Part shown: positions 50,711 through 59,346 of the stretch, piece after piece | Position numbering within the stretch: the first letter of the stretch is position 1 | Layout of the letters: the number at the start of each line of letters is the position of its first letter | Assembly (NCBI GenBank): GCA_002393735.1 | Contig: DGTK01000006.1 | Location: forward strand, 27,338 to 91,337 | Source of the DNA: Lachnospiraceae bacterium UBA4338 | GTDB lineage: Bacteria; Bacillota; Clostridia; Lachnospirales; Lachnospiraceae | Length of the DNA stretch: 64,000 bases | Reading direction: 5' to 3' | The notes under the pieces: generated by a model | What the model was told of the DNA's origin: nothing | What the model saw: only the letters and a program-made list of their open reading frames with translations | The model's database searches: none | Made by a program: the position numbers and the translations under genes

Positions 50711-51541
50711 ATGGATCATATTATTATCAGAGGTGTGGAAGTATTTGCTTATCATGGCGTATATGCCAAGGAAAGAGAAGAAGGTCAGAAGTTCTTAATT
50801 GATGCAGATCTTGAATGTGATACATCCAAGGCTGCCAATTCCGATGAACTTGAAGACAGCATCGACTATGGTAAAGTTACTCAGCTTATCAGCACATTCA
50901 TGATTAAAAATCAGGTTAATCTTCTTGAAACTTTGGCTAATCAGCTGGCGGTAGAACTTCTTACAACTTTCACGGATTGCAGAAATGTAACTGTTGAAAT
51001 CAGGAAACCTAATGCTCCTATTCCTGTAACTTTCCAGGATGTTGCAATTAAGGTTACAAGAGGATGGCATACAGCCTATATTGCAACCGGCTCTAATATG
51101 GGAGACAGGGAAGGCAATATCGAGAATGCCATTTTAAATCTTGGAGCAGATACCAAATTCAAAATCATTAAAACATCCAATTATTACGAGACAAAACCTT
51201 ATGGCGAGGAGAATCAGGATAATTTCTTAAATGGTATGGTTAAGCTTAAAACCTGCTGTACTCCTTATGAACTTTTGGACAGACTTAAAGTTGAGGAAAG
51301 AAGAGCGGGAAGGGTTAAGACATCCAAGTGGGGACCAAGACCATTAGACTTAGATATTATTTATTATGATGATATTATCATTGATGATGAGAATCTTACC
51401 ATTCCACATGGTGACATGGTTAGAAGAGACTTTGTGCTTCAGCCGCTTAAGGATATCTCACCATTCCATATTAATCCACATAACAGACTTAATACCTGTG
51501 AGATGTTGGACAGATTAACAGACAGATATATTATACAGTAA
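50711..51541 (+). CDS. folK: Bifunctional dihydroneopterin aldolase / HPPK (FolB-FolK fusion)
   Basis: One protein of 276 residues carries two successive folate enzymes. Residues 1-118 are a dihydroneopterin aldolase (MDHIIIRGVEVFAYHGVYAK, DSIDYGKVTQLI, KPNAPIPVTF). Residues 120-276 are 6-hydroxymethyl-7,8-dihydropterin pyrophosphokinase (AYIATGSNMGDREGNIENAI, PYGEENQDNFLNGM, RWGPRPLDLDI-type KWGPRPLDLDIIYYD, HGDMVRRDFVLQPL). Such a fusion is a common Clostridial form. GGAGGGGG precedes the ATG. The folate operon appears to end here. Confidence 0.95.
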   Translation: MDHIIIRGVEVFAYHGVYAKEREEGQKFLIDADLECDTSKAANSDELEDSIDYGKVTQLISTFMIKNQVNLLETLANQLAVELLTTFTDCRNVTVEIRKPNAPIPVTFQDVAIKVTRGWHTAYIATGSNMGDREGNIENAILNLGADTKFKIIKTSNYYETKPYGEENQDNFLNGMVKLKTCCTPYELLDRLKVEERRAGRVKTSKWGPRPLDLDIIYYDDIIIDDENLTIPHGDMVRRDFVLQPLKDISPFHINPHNRLNTCEMLDRLTDRYIIQ

Positions 51542-51574
51542 TTTTTTATAATTGTTTCTAAGGGGGATGTATTG

Positions 51575-52642
51575 GTGGCAATGGAAAAAAAGAGGAAATT
51601 AAGACTCAGTAAAAATGCAATTATTCTGATAATTGTTTTTTCTGCGCTCATTGTTTTGGCGGCTATTGCAATGCTGATTACAAGGCATAGTAACAGTGTT
51701 CCGGCTAATCCTAAGGGGTTAATCGGCAATACCGGAAGCAATATCAATAATGATGGTCTTTTCGCAGAAAGAAACGGAGTAGTGTATTTTTCCAATTCTT
51801 ATGATCATGGTTCATTATATAAAATGAATCCGGACGAGTCCGGCATTTCAAAACTTCTTGATGGTGATGTGCAGATGATTAACGCAGGTGAGAAGCATCT
51901 TTACTATTATCTTAAGGATTCTTCCACATCATCAGGTCTTGGATTCGTAATGAAAGTCGTTGGCATTTACAGATGTAATCTTAAAGGCAAGGAAGTTGAG
52001 ACTCTTACCAGAGACCAGGCTCTTACAATTCTTTTAATGGATGATTCTTTATTTTTCCAGCACTATGATAATACCAATGGTGTATCATTGTATATGATGG
52101 ATACCAGCGGAAACGATATGCATGAAATATCCAGGGATATTATTAATCCGGCAAGCGGTTATAACGGTCAGATATATTATAATGACAATACCAAGAGCCA
52201 TTTCTTATATACCATGAGTATTGATAATCAAAGCATGACGGAGATTGTCAAATATAATATGTGGAATCCTGTAAGAGAAGGTGATTATGTTTATTTCATG
52301 GATATTGATAATGATTACCGTCTCTGCAGATATGACCTTATTAATAATGAAATCGGAGTGCTTACCGAGGACAGGGTAGATATGTTTAATGTATGTGGCA
52401 ATTATGTTTATTATTCCACATCCATGGCGGCAACTCCGGCACTTGTGAGAGTTGATTTGGATGGCGGGAATCTTACAGTAATTGCGGAAGGGGTATTTAA
52501 TCATCTTAATGCAACCTCAAGATATCTATATTTCCAACAGTTTGGGGATGATTTCAGAACATATCACACCATGATTGGCAGCAGTTCATACAGTGAATTC
52601 AATGCAGCCAATGTAACAGGTGCAACACCACCGACAGAATAA
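51575..52642 (+). CDS. DUF5050 beta-propeller-like membrane-anchored protein
   Basis: The start is best set at GTG 51575 (AGGGGG eight bases upstream); TTG 51572 and ATG 51581 are alternatives. The protein of about 355 residues has one N-terminal membrane helix (about 15-37) and an extracellular part made of repeated short blocks such as NGVVYFSNSYDHGSLYKMN, GEKHLYYYLKD and GDYVYFMDIDNDYRLCRYDL. This is the DUF5050 pattern, a six-bladed beta-propeller-like fold of unknown role. It follows folBK by 33 bases and is followed by the palindromic repeat and ppx. Confidence 0.85.
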   Translation: MAMEKKRKLRLSKNAIILIIVFSALIVLAAIAMLITRHSNSVPANPKGLIGNTGSNINNDGLFAERNGVVYFSNSYDHGSLYKMNPDESGISKLLDGDVQMINAGEKHLYYYLKDSSTSSGLGFVMKVVGIYRCNLKGKEVETLTRDQALTILLMDDSLFFQHYDNTNGVSLYMMDTSGNDMHEISRDIINPASGYNGQIYYNDNTKSHFLYTMSIDNQSMTEIVKYNMWNPVREGDYVYFMDIDNDYRLCRYDLINNEIGVLTEDRVDMFNVCGNYVYYSTSMAATPALVRVDLDGGNLTVIAEGVFNHLNATSRYLYFQQFGDDFRTYHTMIGSSSYSEFNAANVTGATPPTE

Positions 52643-52662
52643 AATGTGGTTATAACCACATT
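52643..52662. repeat. Second copy of the ATGTGGTTATAACCACAT palindrome, after the DUF5050 gene
   Basis: A perfect 20-base palindrome (AATGTGG...CCACATT) begins directly after the TAA at 52640-52642. Its inner 18 bases equal those after argB (10175-10192). It ends 14 bases before the ppx start. Confidence 0.85.
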
Positions 52663-52676
52663 GAGAAAGGCTATTG

Positions 52677-54218
52677 ATGAAGAAGATTTTATTTGCAGCA
52701 ATTGATGTAGGCTCTTATGAAATTGCCATGAAGATATTTCAGATGTCTGATAATGGCATTAAACAGTTAGAACATTTAAGACACAGAATAGATTTAGGTT
52801 CCTCATCCTATGCATATGGAAAGATTCCTTATGAGAAAATAGAAGAAGTATGCAGCATTCTTGATGACTTTAAGAGCATTATGAATTCTTATAATGTAGA
52901 TACATATAAAGCCTACGGAACCAGCGCTCTCAGAGAGATAGATAATACAATAATTGTTCTTGACCGAATAAAGGTAAGGACCGGTATAGATATAACGGTG
53001 CTCAGTAATTCGGAACAGAGATATCTTGATTATAAAGCACTGGCAGCCATCAACGATGATTTTAACTACATTATTGAAGATAAAACAGCCATTATGGATA
53101 TAGGTGGCGGTAGTGTTCAGCTTTCTTTATTCGACAAAGATTCTTTGGTTACAACCCAGAATATGAAAATGGGTGTATTAAGACTTAAAGAAAATATCAG
53201 AAATATCAATTCTTCCCCGTATCATATGGAATCACTTCTTGATGAAATGGTGGAGAGTCAGCTTAGTTTATTCAAGAAATTATATATTAAAGATAAAGAA
53301 ATAACCAATCTCATTATTATTGATGATTATGTTTCAATCTATCTTGCTCCTTTCCTGGATGACAAGGATGGAAGAAAGTTCATCAGTGATGAGAAATTTA
53401 TTGATATTGTAAAAAAGGGCTATTCCCTTAGTCGCCACGAAATACCAAAGTATCTGCCGGTAGAAGAAGATAATGTTGAAGCTCTTTTGATTGCAGGGGG
53501 CATTGTTAAAAAAGCGATTGAAACCTTTGGAATCAAGACAATATATGCTCCCGGATTTACGTTGTGCGACGGCATAGCATATGATTATGCAATTGAGAAG
53601 AAGATTCTTAAACCATCTCACAATTTTGAACAGGACATCATAGCCTGTGCAGAGAATATATGTAAGCGTTACCAGGGCAGCCGAAAAAGAGGAGAAACTC
53701 TTAGCGAGATTTCACTTGCCATATTTGACTGTATGAAGAAGATACATGGTCTTGGTAAAAGAGAGAGGTTGCTTCTTCATCTTTGTGCCATTTTGCATGA
53801 CTGCGGTAAATACATATCCTTCGTGCAGGTTGGAGAGTGTTCATATAATATTGTCATGAATACCGAGATTATCGGTCTCTCCCATACAGAGAGAGAAATT
53901 ATTGCCAACGTGGTTAAGTTTAATCATGAAGATTTTCTTTATTATGAGGAAATGGCAAAAGACAGTCTTATGGATAGAAATACTTATCTTACCATTGCAA
54001 AACTTACTGCGATATTAAGAGTAGCCAACGGACTCGACAGAAGCCATAAACAGAAGTTTAAGGACATCAGAATTAATCTGGATGGTAACGAACTTATCAT
54101 CCATGTGGATTCAACCAAGGAGATTGAACTTGAAAAGGGCTTATTCGTTAATAAGGCCAAGTTCTTTGAGGAAGTATATAATATTAAACCAATAATTAAG
54201 CAAAAGAGGAAATTATAA
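52677..54218 (+). CDS. Ppx/GppA-type phosphatase with C-terminal HD domain
   Basis: An exopolyphosphatase or guanosine pentaphosphate phosphatase. The ATG at 52677 has AAAGG upstream. The 513-residue protein begins with an ASKHA fold (FAAIDVGSYEIAMKIF, YGTSALREIDN, AIMDIGGGSVQLSLFDKD, IAGGIVKKAI) and ends with an HD-type helical domain (about 310-513; HLCAILHDCGKYISF, SHTEREIIANVVKFN). Its stop codon overlaps the start of ppk by one base, so synthesis and breakdown enzymes for polyphosphate are coupled. Action on (p)ppGpp is an alternative, given the alarmone synthetase elsewhere in the window. Confidence 0.92.
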   Translation: MKKILFAAIDVGSYEIAMKIFQMSDNGIKQLEHLRHRIDLGSSSYAYGKIPYEKIEEVCSILDDFKSIMNSYNVDTYKAYGTSALREIDNTIIVLDRIKVRTGIDITVLSNSEQRYLDYKALAAINDDFNYIIEDKTAIMDIGGGSVQLSLFDKDSLVTTQNMKMGVLRLKENIRNINSSPYHMESLLDEMVESQLSLFKKLYIKDKEITNLIIIDDYVSIYLAPFLDDKDGRKFISDEKFIDIVKKGYSLSRHEIPKYLPVEEDNVEALLIAGGIVKKAIETFGIKTIYAPGFTLCDGIAYDYAIEKKILKPSHNFEQDIIACAENICKRYQGSRKRGETLSEISLAIFDCMKKIHGLGKRERLLLHLCAILHDCGKYISFVQVGECSYNIVMNTEIIGLSHTEREIIANVVKFNHEDFLYYEEMAKDSLMDRNTYLTIAKLTAILRVANGLDRSHKQKFKDIRINLDGNELIIHVDSTKEIELEKGLFVNKAKFFEEVYNIKPIIKQKRKL

Positions 54219-56338
54219 TGTCAGATTATTCCAATCCCGAATATTATTATAATCGTGAATTGTCCTGGCTTTTATTCAATGACAGAATCCTGGGTGAAGC
54301 CAGAGATAAAGATATATTACTTATGGAGAGGGTTAAATTCTTATCCATTACGGCATCAAACCTAGATGAGTTTTTTATGGTAAGAGTGGCATCTCTTAAA
54401 GATATGGTGGATGCCGGTTATTCTAAGAATGATATTGCCGGATTAAGTGCCAAGAAACAACTTAAACTTGTGAGCAAAAGAGCTCACGAATTAGTGGAGA
54501 ATCAGTATGAGGTTTATAATAAATCCTTAAGACCTGCCCTTGGTAAAATCGGCCTTAGGATTGTTACATCTCATGAGAATCTTACCAAAGAGCAAGGAGA
54601 ATATGTAGATAAATATTTCATGGATAATGTTTATCCGGTGCTTACTCCCATGGCTGTGGATTCCTCACGTAAATTCCCACATATACTTAATAAAACGTTA
54701 AATCTCGGAGCTTTTCTGAAAGACCCGAAGAAGAGCGAAGGGGAAGAGAGTATTGATTTTGCCATGGTTCAGGTACCAAGTGTGCTTAACAGAGTGGTAG
54801 AGATTCCGGGTGGAGATAATGAAACCTGTGTAATCCTTCTTGAGGAAATTATTGAAAGAAATATAAATAAGTTATTCTCAGGCAGAGAGGTATTATGCGT
54901 TCATCCATTCCGTATTATGCGTAATGCGGACCTTAGTATTGATGAGGATGAGGCTGAAGACCTCCTTATTGAGATTGAGTCCAAGATTCGTATGAGACAG
55001 TGGGGTAAGGCAATCAGACTGGAAGTCTCTGATGACATGGATGAAAAACTTCTTAAAAGAATTGCCGAAGAGCATGACATTGAAGAAAATGATATTTATA
55101 AGATTAACGGACCACTTGATTTGACATGTCTTATGAAGATTTATTCTTTGGAAGGATTTGATAATTATAAAGTTAAAAAATATGATCCGGTTTTGGAACC
55201 GGCATTCAGAGACGAGGAGGATATTTTTGCAGCCATTCAAAAGGGCGATATCTTAATGCATCATCCTTATGAAAGTTTCCAGCCGGTAGTTGACTTCGTA
55301 AGAAAGGCTGCAGAGGATGAGAATGTACTTGCAATTAAGCAGACACTCTACAGAGTCAGCGGTCATTCTCCGATTATTGCTGCGCTTAAGGAAGCTGCCA
55401 TGAATGGCAAACAGGTATCGGTACTTGTGGAACTTAAGGCCAGATTCGACGAAGAACATAATATTAACTGGGCCAGAGAACTGGAAAAGGCGGGATGCCA
55501 TGTTATCTACGGTCTGGTGGGACTTAAGACCCATTGCAAGATTACTTTGGTGGTAAGAAGAGAAGATGATGGCATTAAGCGTTATGTGCATCTGGCCACC
55601 GGTAATTATAATGATGCAACTGCCAAAATATACACCGACCTGGGTATGTTCACATGTAAGGAAGAATATGGAGAAGATGCCACCGCGGTATTCAATATGC
55701 TTTCCGGTTATTCAGAGCCTCTTCACTGGAATAAGTTATACTTGGCGCCGCTTTGGATGAAGAACAGATTTATCTATATGATAAATCGTGAAAAAGAGAT
55801 AGCGGCAAATGGTGGTCATGGCCACATAATTGCCAAGATGAATTCCTTATGTGACAGAGACATAATTGAAGCTTTATATGCTGCAAGTACTGCAGGTGTT
55901 AAGATTGAACTGATTATCAGAGGTATATGCTGTCTTAAAGTCGGCATACCGGGAGTCAGTGAGAATATAACGGTTCGTTCCATAGTGGGTAATTTCCTGG
56001 AACACAGCCGTATCTACTACTTTTACAATGACGGCAATGAAGAATATTATTTGAGTTCTGCAGACTGGATGCCTAGAAACCTGGACAGAAGAGTTGAGAT
56101 TTTATTCCCTGTTGAAGATCCTTCTTTAAGAGAAAGGGTTATGGATGTATTAAAGGCTAATCTTGAAGATACACTTAAGGCTTATGTTCTTAATGAAAAT
56201 GGAGAATATAAGAAGGTGGATAAGAGAGGCAAAGCATTATTCTCGGCGCAGGATTATTTCTGTAAAGAGGCACAGAAAACAGTAGTAGGAAGCGGAGAGG
56301 TCAGTGGAAGAACTTTCGTTCCAAAGATGAAACCATAG
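54218..56338 (+). CDS. ppk: Polyphosphate kinase 1
   Basis: PPK1 makes polyphosphate from ATP. The 706-residue protein shows the four-domain order: an N-terminal helical domain (YYNRELSWLLFNDRILGEA), a head domain, and two phospholipase-D-like catalytic domains with the autophosphorylated His458 in YVHLATGNYND and a second block, SSADWMPRNLDRRVEILFPV. The ALKEAAMNGKQVSVLVELKA and HCKITLVVRRE stretches are typical. It overlaps ppx by one base. AGAGGAAAT precedes the ATG. Confidence 0.97.
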   Translation: MSDYSNPEYYYNRELSWLLFNDRILGEARDKDILLMERVKFLSITASNLDEFFMVRVASLKDMVDAGYSKNDIAGLSAKKQLKLVSKRAHELVENQYEVYNKSLRPALGKIGLRIVTSHENLTKEQGEYVDKYFMDNVYPVLTPMAVDSSRKFPHILNKTLNLGAFLKDPKKSEGEESIDFAMVQVPSVLNRVVEIPGGDNETCVILLEEIIERNINKLFSGREVLCVHPFRIMRNADLSIDEDEAEDLLIEIESKIRMRQWGKAIRLEVSDDMDEKLLKRIAEEHDIEENDIYKINGPLDLTCLMKIYSLEGFDNYKVKKYDPVLEPAFRDEEDIFAAIQKGDILMHHPYESFQPVVDFVRKAAEDENVLAIKQTLYRVSGHSPIIAALKEAAMNGKQVSVLVELKARFDEEHNINWARELEKAGCHVIYGLVGLKTHCKITLVVRREDDGIKRYVHLATGNYNDATAKIYTDLGMFTCKEEYGEDATAVFNMLSGYSEPLHWNKLYLAPLWMKNRFIYMINREKEIAANGGHGHIIAKMNSLCDRDIIEALYAASTAGVKIELIIRGICCLKVGIPGVSENITVRSIVGNFLEHSRIYYFYNDGNEEYYLSSADWMPRNLDRRVEILFPVEDPSLRERVMDVLKANLEDTLKAYVLNENGEYKKVDKRGKALFSAQDYFCKEAQKTVVGSGEVSGRTFVPKMKP

Positions 56339-56347
56339 GAGAATAAA

Positions 56348-56944
56348 TTGAAGATTATATTAGCATCAGCATCTCCAAGAAGAAGAGAATTATTAGCCCA
56401 GGCCGGCATTGAATATGAGGCTATGGTAAGTGAGGAAGAAGAAGTAGTTAAGGAAGGTCTTGCTCCCCATGAAATAGTTCTTAATCTTTCCAGGCAGAAG
56501 GCTGAGAATGTGGAAAAATTATATATATCAAAGCCGGATTATGATAAGGATTATCTTATTATCGGATCAGACACAATTGTTTATCATATAGGACAGGTGC
56601 TGGGTAAGCCAAAGTCTGAGACTAATGCGAAAGAAATGCTCAGAAGTCTTTCTGATTCAACACATAATGTTTATACAGGCGTAACTTTGGTGGCAGTGCT
56701 TGGAGGTGAAAGAAAGGTAGTATCTTTTTATGAAAAAACAGATGTTACCATGACATCCATAAGCGAGAAAGCCATTGATAGAATGGTGGCATCGGGGGAG
56801 CCTATGGATAAGGCAGGCGCTTATGCAATCCAGGGCATGGCCGGAGTATATATAACAAAGATTAATGGAGATTATAATTCAGTTATAGGTCTTCCTGTTG
56901 GAAGAGTAATCAGTGAGATTAAGACACTTGGAGTTAATATATGA
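56348..56944 (+). CDS. maf: Maf-type nucleoside triphosphate pyrophosphatase
   Basis: A house-cleaning pyrophosphatase for modified or canonical dTTP/UTP, implicated in septum control. The start is TTG 56348 with AGGAG seven bases upstream. The 198 residues open with ILASASPRRRELLAQAGI and contain IIGSDTIVYHIGQVLGKP, HNVYTGVTLV, DKAGAYAIQGMAGVYI and NSVIGLPVGRV, all family blocks. It overlaps the following HTH gene by four bases (ATGA). It lies nine bases after ppk, so it may share that transcript. Confidence 0.96.
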   Translation: MKIILASASPRRRELLAQAGIEYEAMVSEEEEVVKEGLAPHEIVLNLSRQKAENVEKLYISKPDYDKDYLIIGSDTIVYHIGQVLGKPKSETNAKEMLRSLSDSTHNVYTGVTLVAVLGGERKVVSFYEKTDVTMTSISEKAIDRMVASGEPMDKAGAYAIQGMAGVYITKINGDYNSVIGLPVGRVISEIKTLGVNI

Positions 56945-57615
56945 ATCTGAATGATTTGATAGAACAAAGAGGTGAAACTAAATATTCATTATCAAAGAAG
57001 TGTAAGATAGCTTATTCTTCCTTTACTGATATGTGTAGTGGTAAGACAAGTCTTCTTAAGACATCTTCACTTAATGTACTCAAAATTGCCTCTGCCCTTG
57101 ATATGACTGTGGAAGAACTACTTGCAGCTCTTTATAAGGATGAGGTTAAGGATATTATTACTGTTAAGATGGATGCTGAACTTGGTAAGCCTAAGAAGAT
57201 GGCAGGTAAACAGGGCGGCAGCAAAGATGCGTCAGCTAAAGAGGCTGGAAGTGACGATGGCGATAAAAAGCCAGCTGGCAGACAGACGGCTACAAAAAAG
57301 ACAGAGACAAAAGCATCTGCAAAGAATTCTGCCAAAGCAAAAAATGTGGTTAAAACCACGGCTTTGACGCTGGAGGATTTTGGCGCAAAGGTTGCTTTTA
57401 AAAGTAATGTTAACCGCCTTATAGCCATTAAGGGTGAAGCAAGTTTTATAGAGATGGTTAAGGCCGGTAAGATAGTGGATAAACTTTTTGATGATGACAG
57501 ATACGAAGACTGCTGTTATTTAGTTGATAAGATTGATGCCTTAAGTTCAAAGAATCATATTAAGAAAAATCCTGATTATAATTTTGTGAGGGAGTATAAG
57601 AAAGAACACAGATAG
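56941..57615 (+). CDS. HTH protein with Lys/Ala-rich linker
   Basis: A 224-residue protein translated by a four-base overlap with maf. Residues 1-62 are an XRE-like helix-turn-helix of the HTH_26 type (KYSLSKKCKIAYSSFTDMC, LNVLKIASALDMTVEELL). A disordered Lys/Ala/Ser-rich region follows (about 85-135), which looks like histone H1-type or DNA-coating tails. A C-terminal helical domain (about 140-224, FKSNVNRLIAIKGEASFIEM, YEDCCYLVDKIDAL) is not recognised. Its role is unknown; the N-terminus suggests regulation. Confidence 0.8.
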   Translation: MNLNDLIEQRGETKYSLSKKCKIAYSSFTDMCSGKTSLLKTSSLNVLKIASALDMTVEELLAALYKDEVKDIITVKMDAELGKPKKMAGKQGGSKDASAKEAGSDDGDKKPAGRQTATKKTETKASAKNSAKAKNVVKTTALTLEDFGAKVAFKSNVNRLIAIKGEASFIEMVKAGKIVDKLFDDDRYEDCCYLVDKIDALSSKNHIKKNPDYNFVREYKKEHR

Positions 57616-57655
57616 GTTGTATTTTTTCTAAAAATATGTAAAATAAGAAAAGTGT

Positions 57656-57667
57656 GCCCACGTGGGC
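57656..57667. repeat. Perfect 12-bp palindrome GCCCACGTGGGC upstream of the ABC-F gene
   Basis: A GC-rich palindrome in a 90-base AT-rich gap, flanked by AAAG and CTTT-like sequence. It could be a terminator stem with a poor T run or an operator. A promoter is not clear. Confidence 0.5.
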
Positions 57668-57705
57668 TTTGGAAATATGTTTTGTAAGAAAGTGAGAAAG
57701 TTAAA

Positions 57706-59343
57706 ATGATCAGTGCCAACAATGTGTCTTTAAGATTTGGTAAGAAGGCTTTGTTTGAGGATGTTAATATTAAGTTTACTGAAGGAAACTGCTATGGTAT
57801 CATCGGTGCCAACGGTGCAGGTAAATCTACATTTCTTAAGATTTTATCAGGTGAACTTGAAACTACAACAGGTGATATCGTAATTACTGAAGGTCAGAGA
57901 ATGTCAGTACTTGAACAGGACCACTTCAAATATGATTCATACAGTGTACTTGATACAGTTATTCTTGGTAATCCAAGATTATATGAAATAATGAAAGAAA
58001 AAGAAGCAATTTATGCCAAGGAAGATTTTACTGACGAAGATGGTATCAGAGCCAGTGAACTTGAGGCTGAATTCGCTGATATGGACGGATGGGAAGCTGA
58101 AAGTAATGCTGAGAGTTTACTTAATGGTCTTGGCATCGGCAATGAACTTCATTATTCATTAATGTCTGAACTTGATGGTAGCGAGAAGGTTAAAGTATTA
58201 CTTGCCAAGGCACTTTTTGGCAACCCGGATATTTTGCTTCTCGATGAGCCAACCAACCACCTTGACCTGGATGCTATTGAATGGCTTGAAGAGTTCTTAA
58301 TTAACTTTGAGAATACAGTCATTGTTGTATCCCATGACAGATATTTCTTAAATAAGGTTTGTACACATACAGCAGATATTGATTATGGTAAGATTCAGCT
58401 TTATGCAGGTAACTATGATTTCTGGTATGAATCAAGCCAGCTTCTTATTAAGCAGATGAAGGAAGCAAATAAGAAGAAAGAAGAGAAGATTAAGGAATTA
58501 CAGGAATTCATTAACCGTTTCTCTGCTAATGCTTCTAAATCAAAGCAGGCTACCAGCCGTAAGAGAGCACTTGAGAAAATCGAACTTGAGGAGATTAAGC
58601 CATCAAGCCGTAAATATCCATATATTGATTTTAAGCCGGAGCGTGAAATAGGTAATGAAGTACTTCAGGTTGAAGGCTTAAGTAAGACAATTAACGGTGA
58701 GAAGGTTCTTGACAATCTTACATTCATTTTAAACAGAGATGATAAGGTTGCATTTGTTGGAAGTAATGAACTTGCAATTACCACACTGTTTCAGATTCTT
58801 ACAGGTGAGATGGAGCCGGACAGTGGTACATATAAGTGGGGCGTAACAACATCCACAGCTTATTTCCCTAAGGATAATACCAAAGAGTTTGATTCAGATG
58901 AAACCATAGTTGACTGGCTTATGGGATATTCACCTGTTAAGGATATTACTTATGTAAGAGGCTTCCTTGGAAGAATGTTGTTCTCACAGGATGACGCTCT
59001 TAAGAAAGTAAGAGTTCTTTCCGGAGGTGAGAAGGTTAGATGCCTTCTTAGTAAGATGATGATTAGCGGTGCCAACTGTCTGGTGCTTGATGAGCCTACA
59101 AACCACTTAGACATGGAAAGTATTACAGCACTTAACAACGGTCTTGTTAAGTTCCCTGGTGTAGAACTTTTTACATGCCATGATCATCAGTTTATTCAGA
59201 CCACGGCAAACAGAATTATGGAATTTATGCCGGATGGTACACTTATTGATAAGATGACTACATATGACGAATATCTTGCCAGCGATGAAATGGCTCGTAA
59301 GAGAACTGTTTATGTTGCTCAAAGAGAAGATGATGAGGAATAA
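57706..59343 (+). CDS. ABC-F family ATPase (YbiT/YkpA type) with degenerate second nucleotide site
   Basis: ABC-F proteins bind the ribosome and have two ABC cassettes without membrane domains. The 545-residue protein has an intact first Walker A (GANGAGKST, 34-42) and Walker B (LLLDEPTNHLD), and the arm and linker between. The first signature reads LDGSEKVKV instead of LSGGE. In the second cassette Walker A is GSNELAITTL (352-361), with Ile358 in place of the essential lysine, while the signature LSGGEKVRC and Walker B are normal. It resembles the YbiT/YkpA subgroup. Function is unknown; possibly translation-factor-like. Confidence 0.94.
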   Translation: MISANNVSLRFGKKALFEDVNIKFTEGNCYGIIGANGAGKSTFLKILSGELETTTGDIVITEGQRMSVLEQDHFKYDSYSVLDTVILGNPRLYEIMKEKEAIYAKEDFTDEDGIRASELEAEFADMDGWEAESNAESLLNGLGIGNELHYSLMSELDGSEKVKVLLAKALFGNPDILLLDEPTNHLDLDAIEWLEEFLINFENTVIVVSHDRYFLNKVCTHTADIDYGKIQLYAGNYDFWYESSQLLIKQMKEANKKKEEKIKELQEFINRFSANASKSKQATSRKRALEKIELEEIKPSSRKYPYIDFKPEREIGNEVLQVEGLSKTINGEKVLDNLTFILNRDDKVAFVGSNELAITTLFQILTGEMEPDSGTYKWGVTTSTAYFPKDNTKEFDSDETIVDWLMGYSPVKDITYVRGFLGRMLFSQDDALKKVRVLSGGEKVRCLLSKMMISGANCLVLDEPTNHLDMESITALNNGLVKFPGVELFTCHDHQFIQTTANRIMEFMPDGTLIDKMTTYDEYLASDEMARKRTVYVAQREDDEE

Positions 59344-59346
59344 TTA

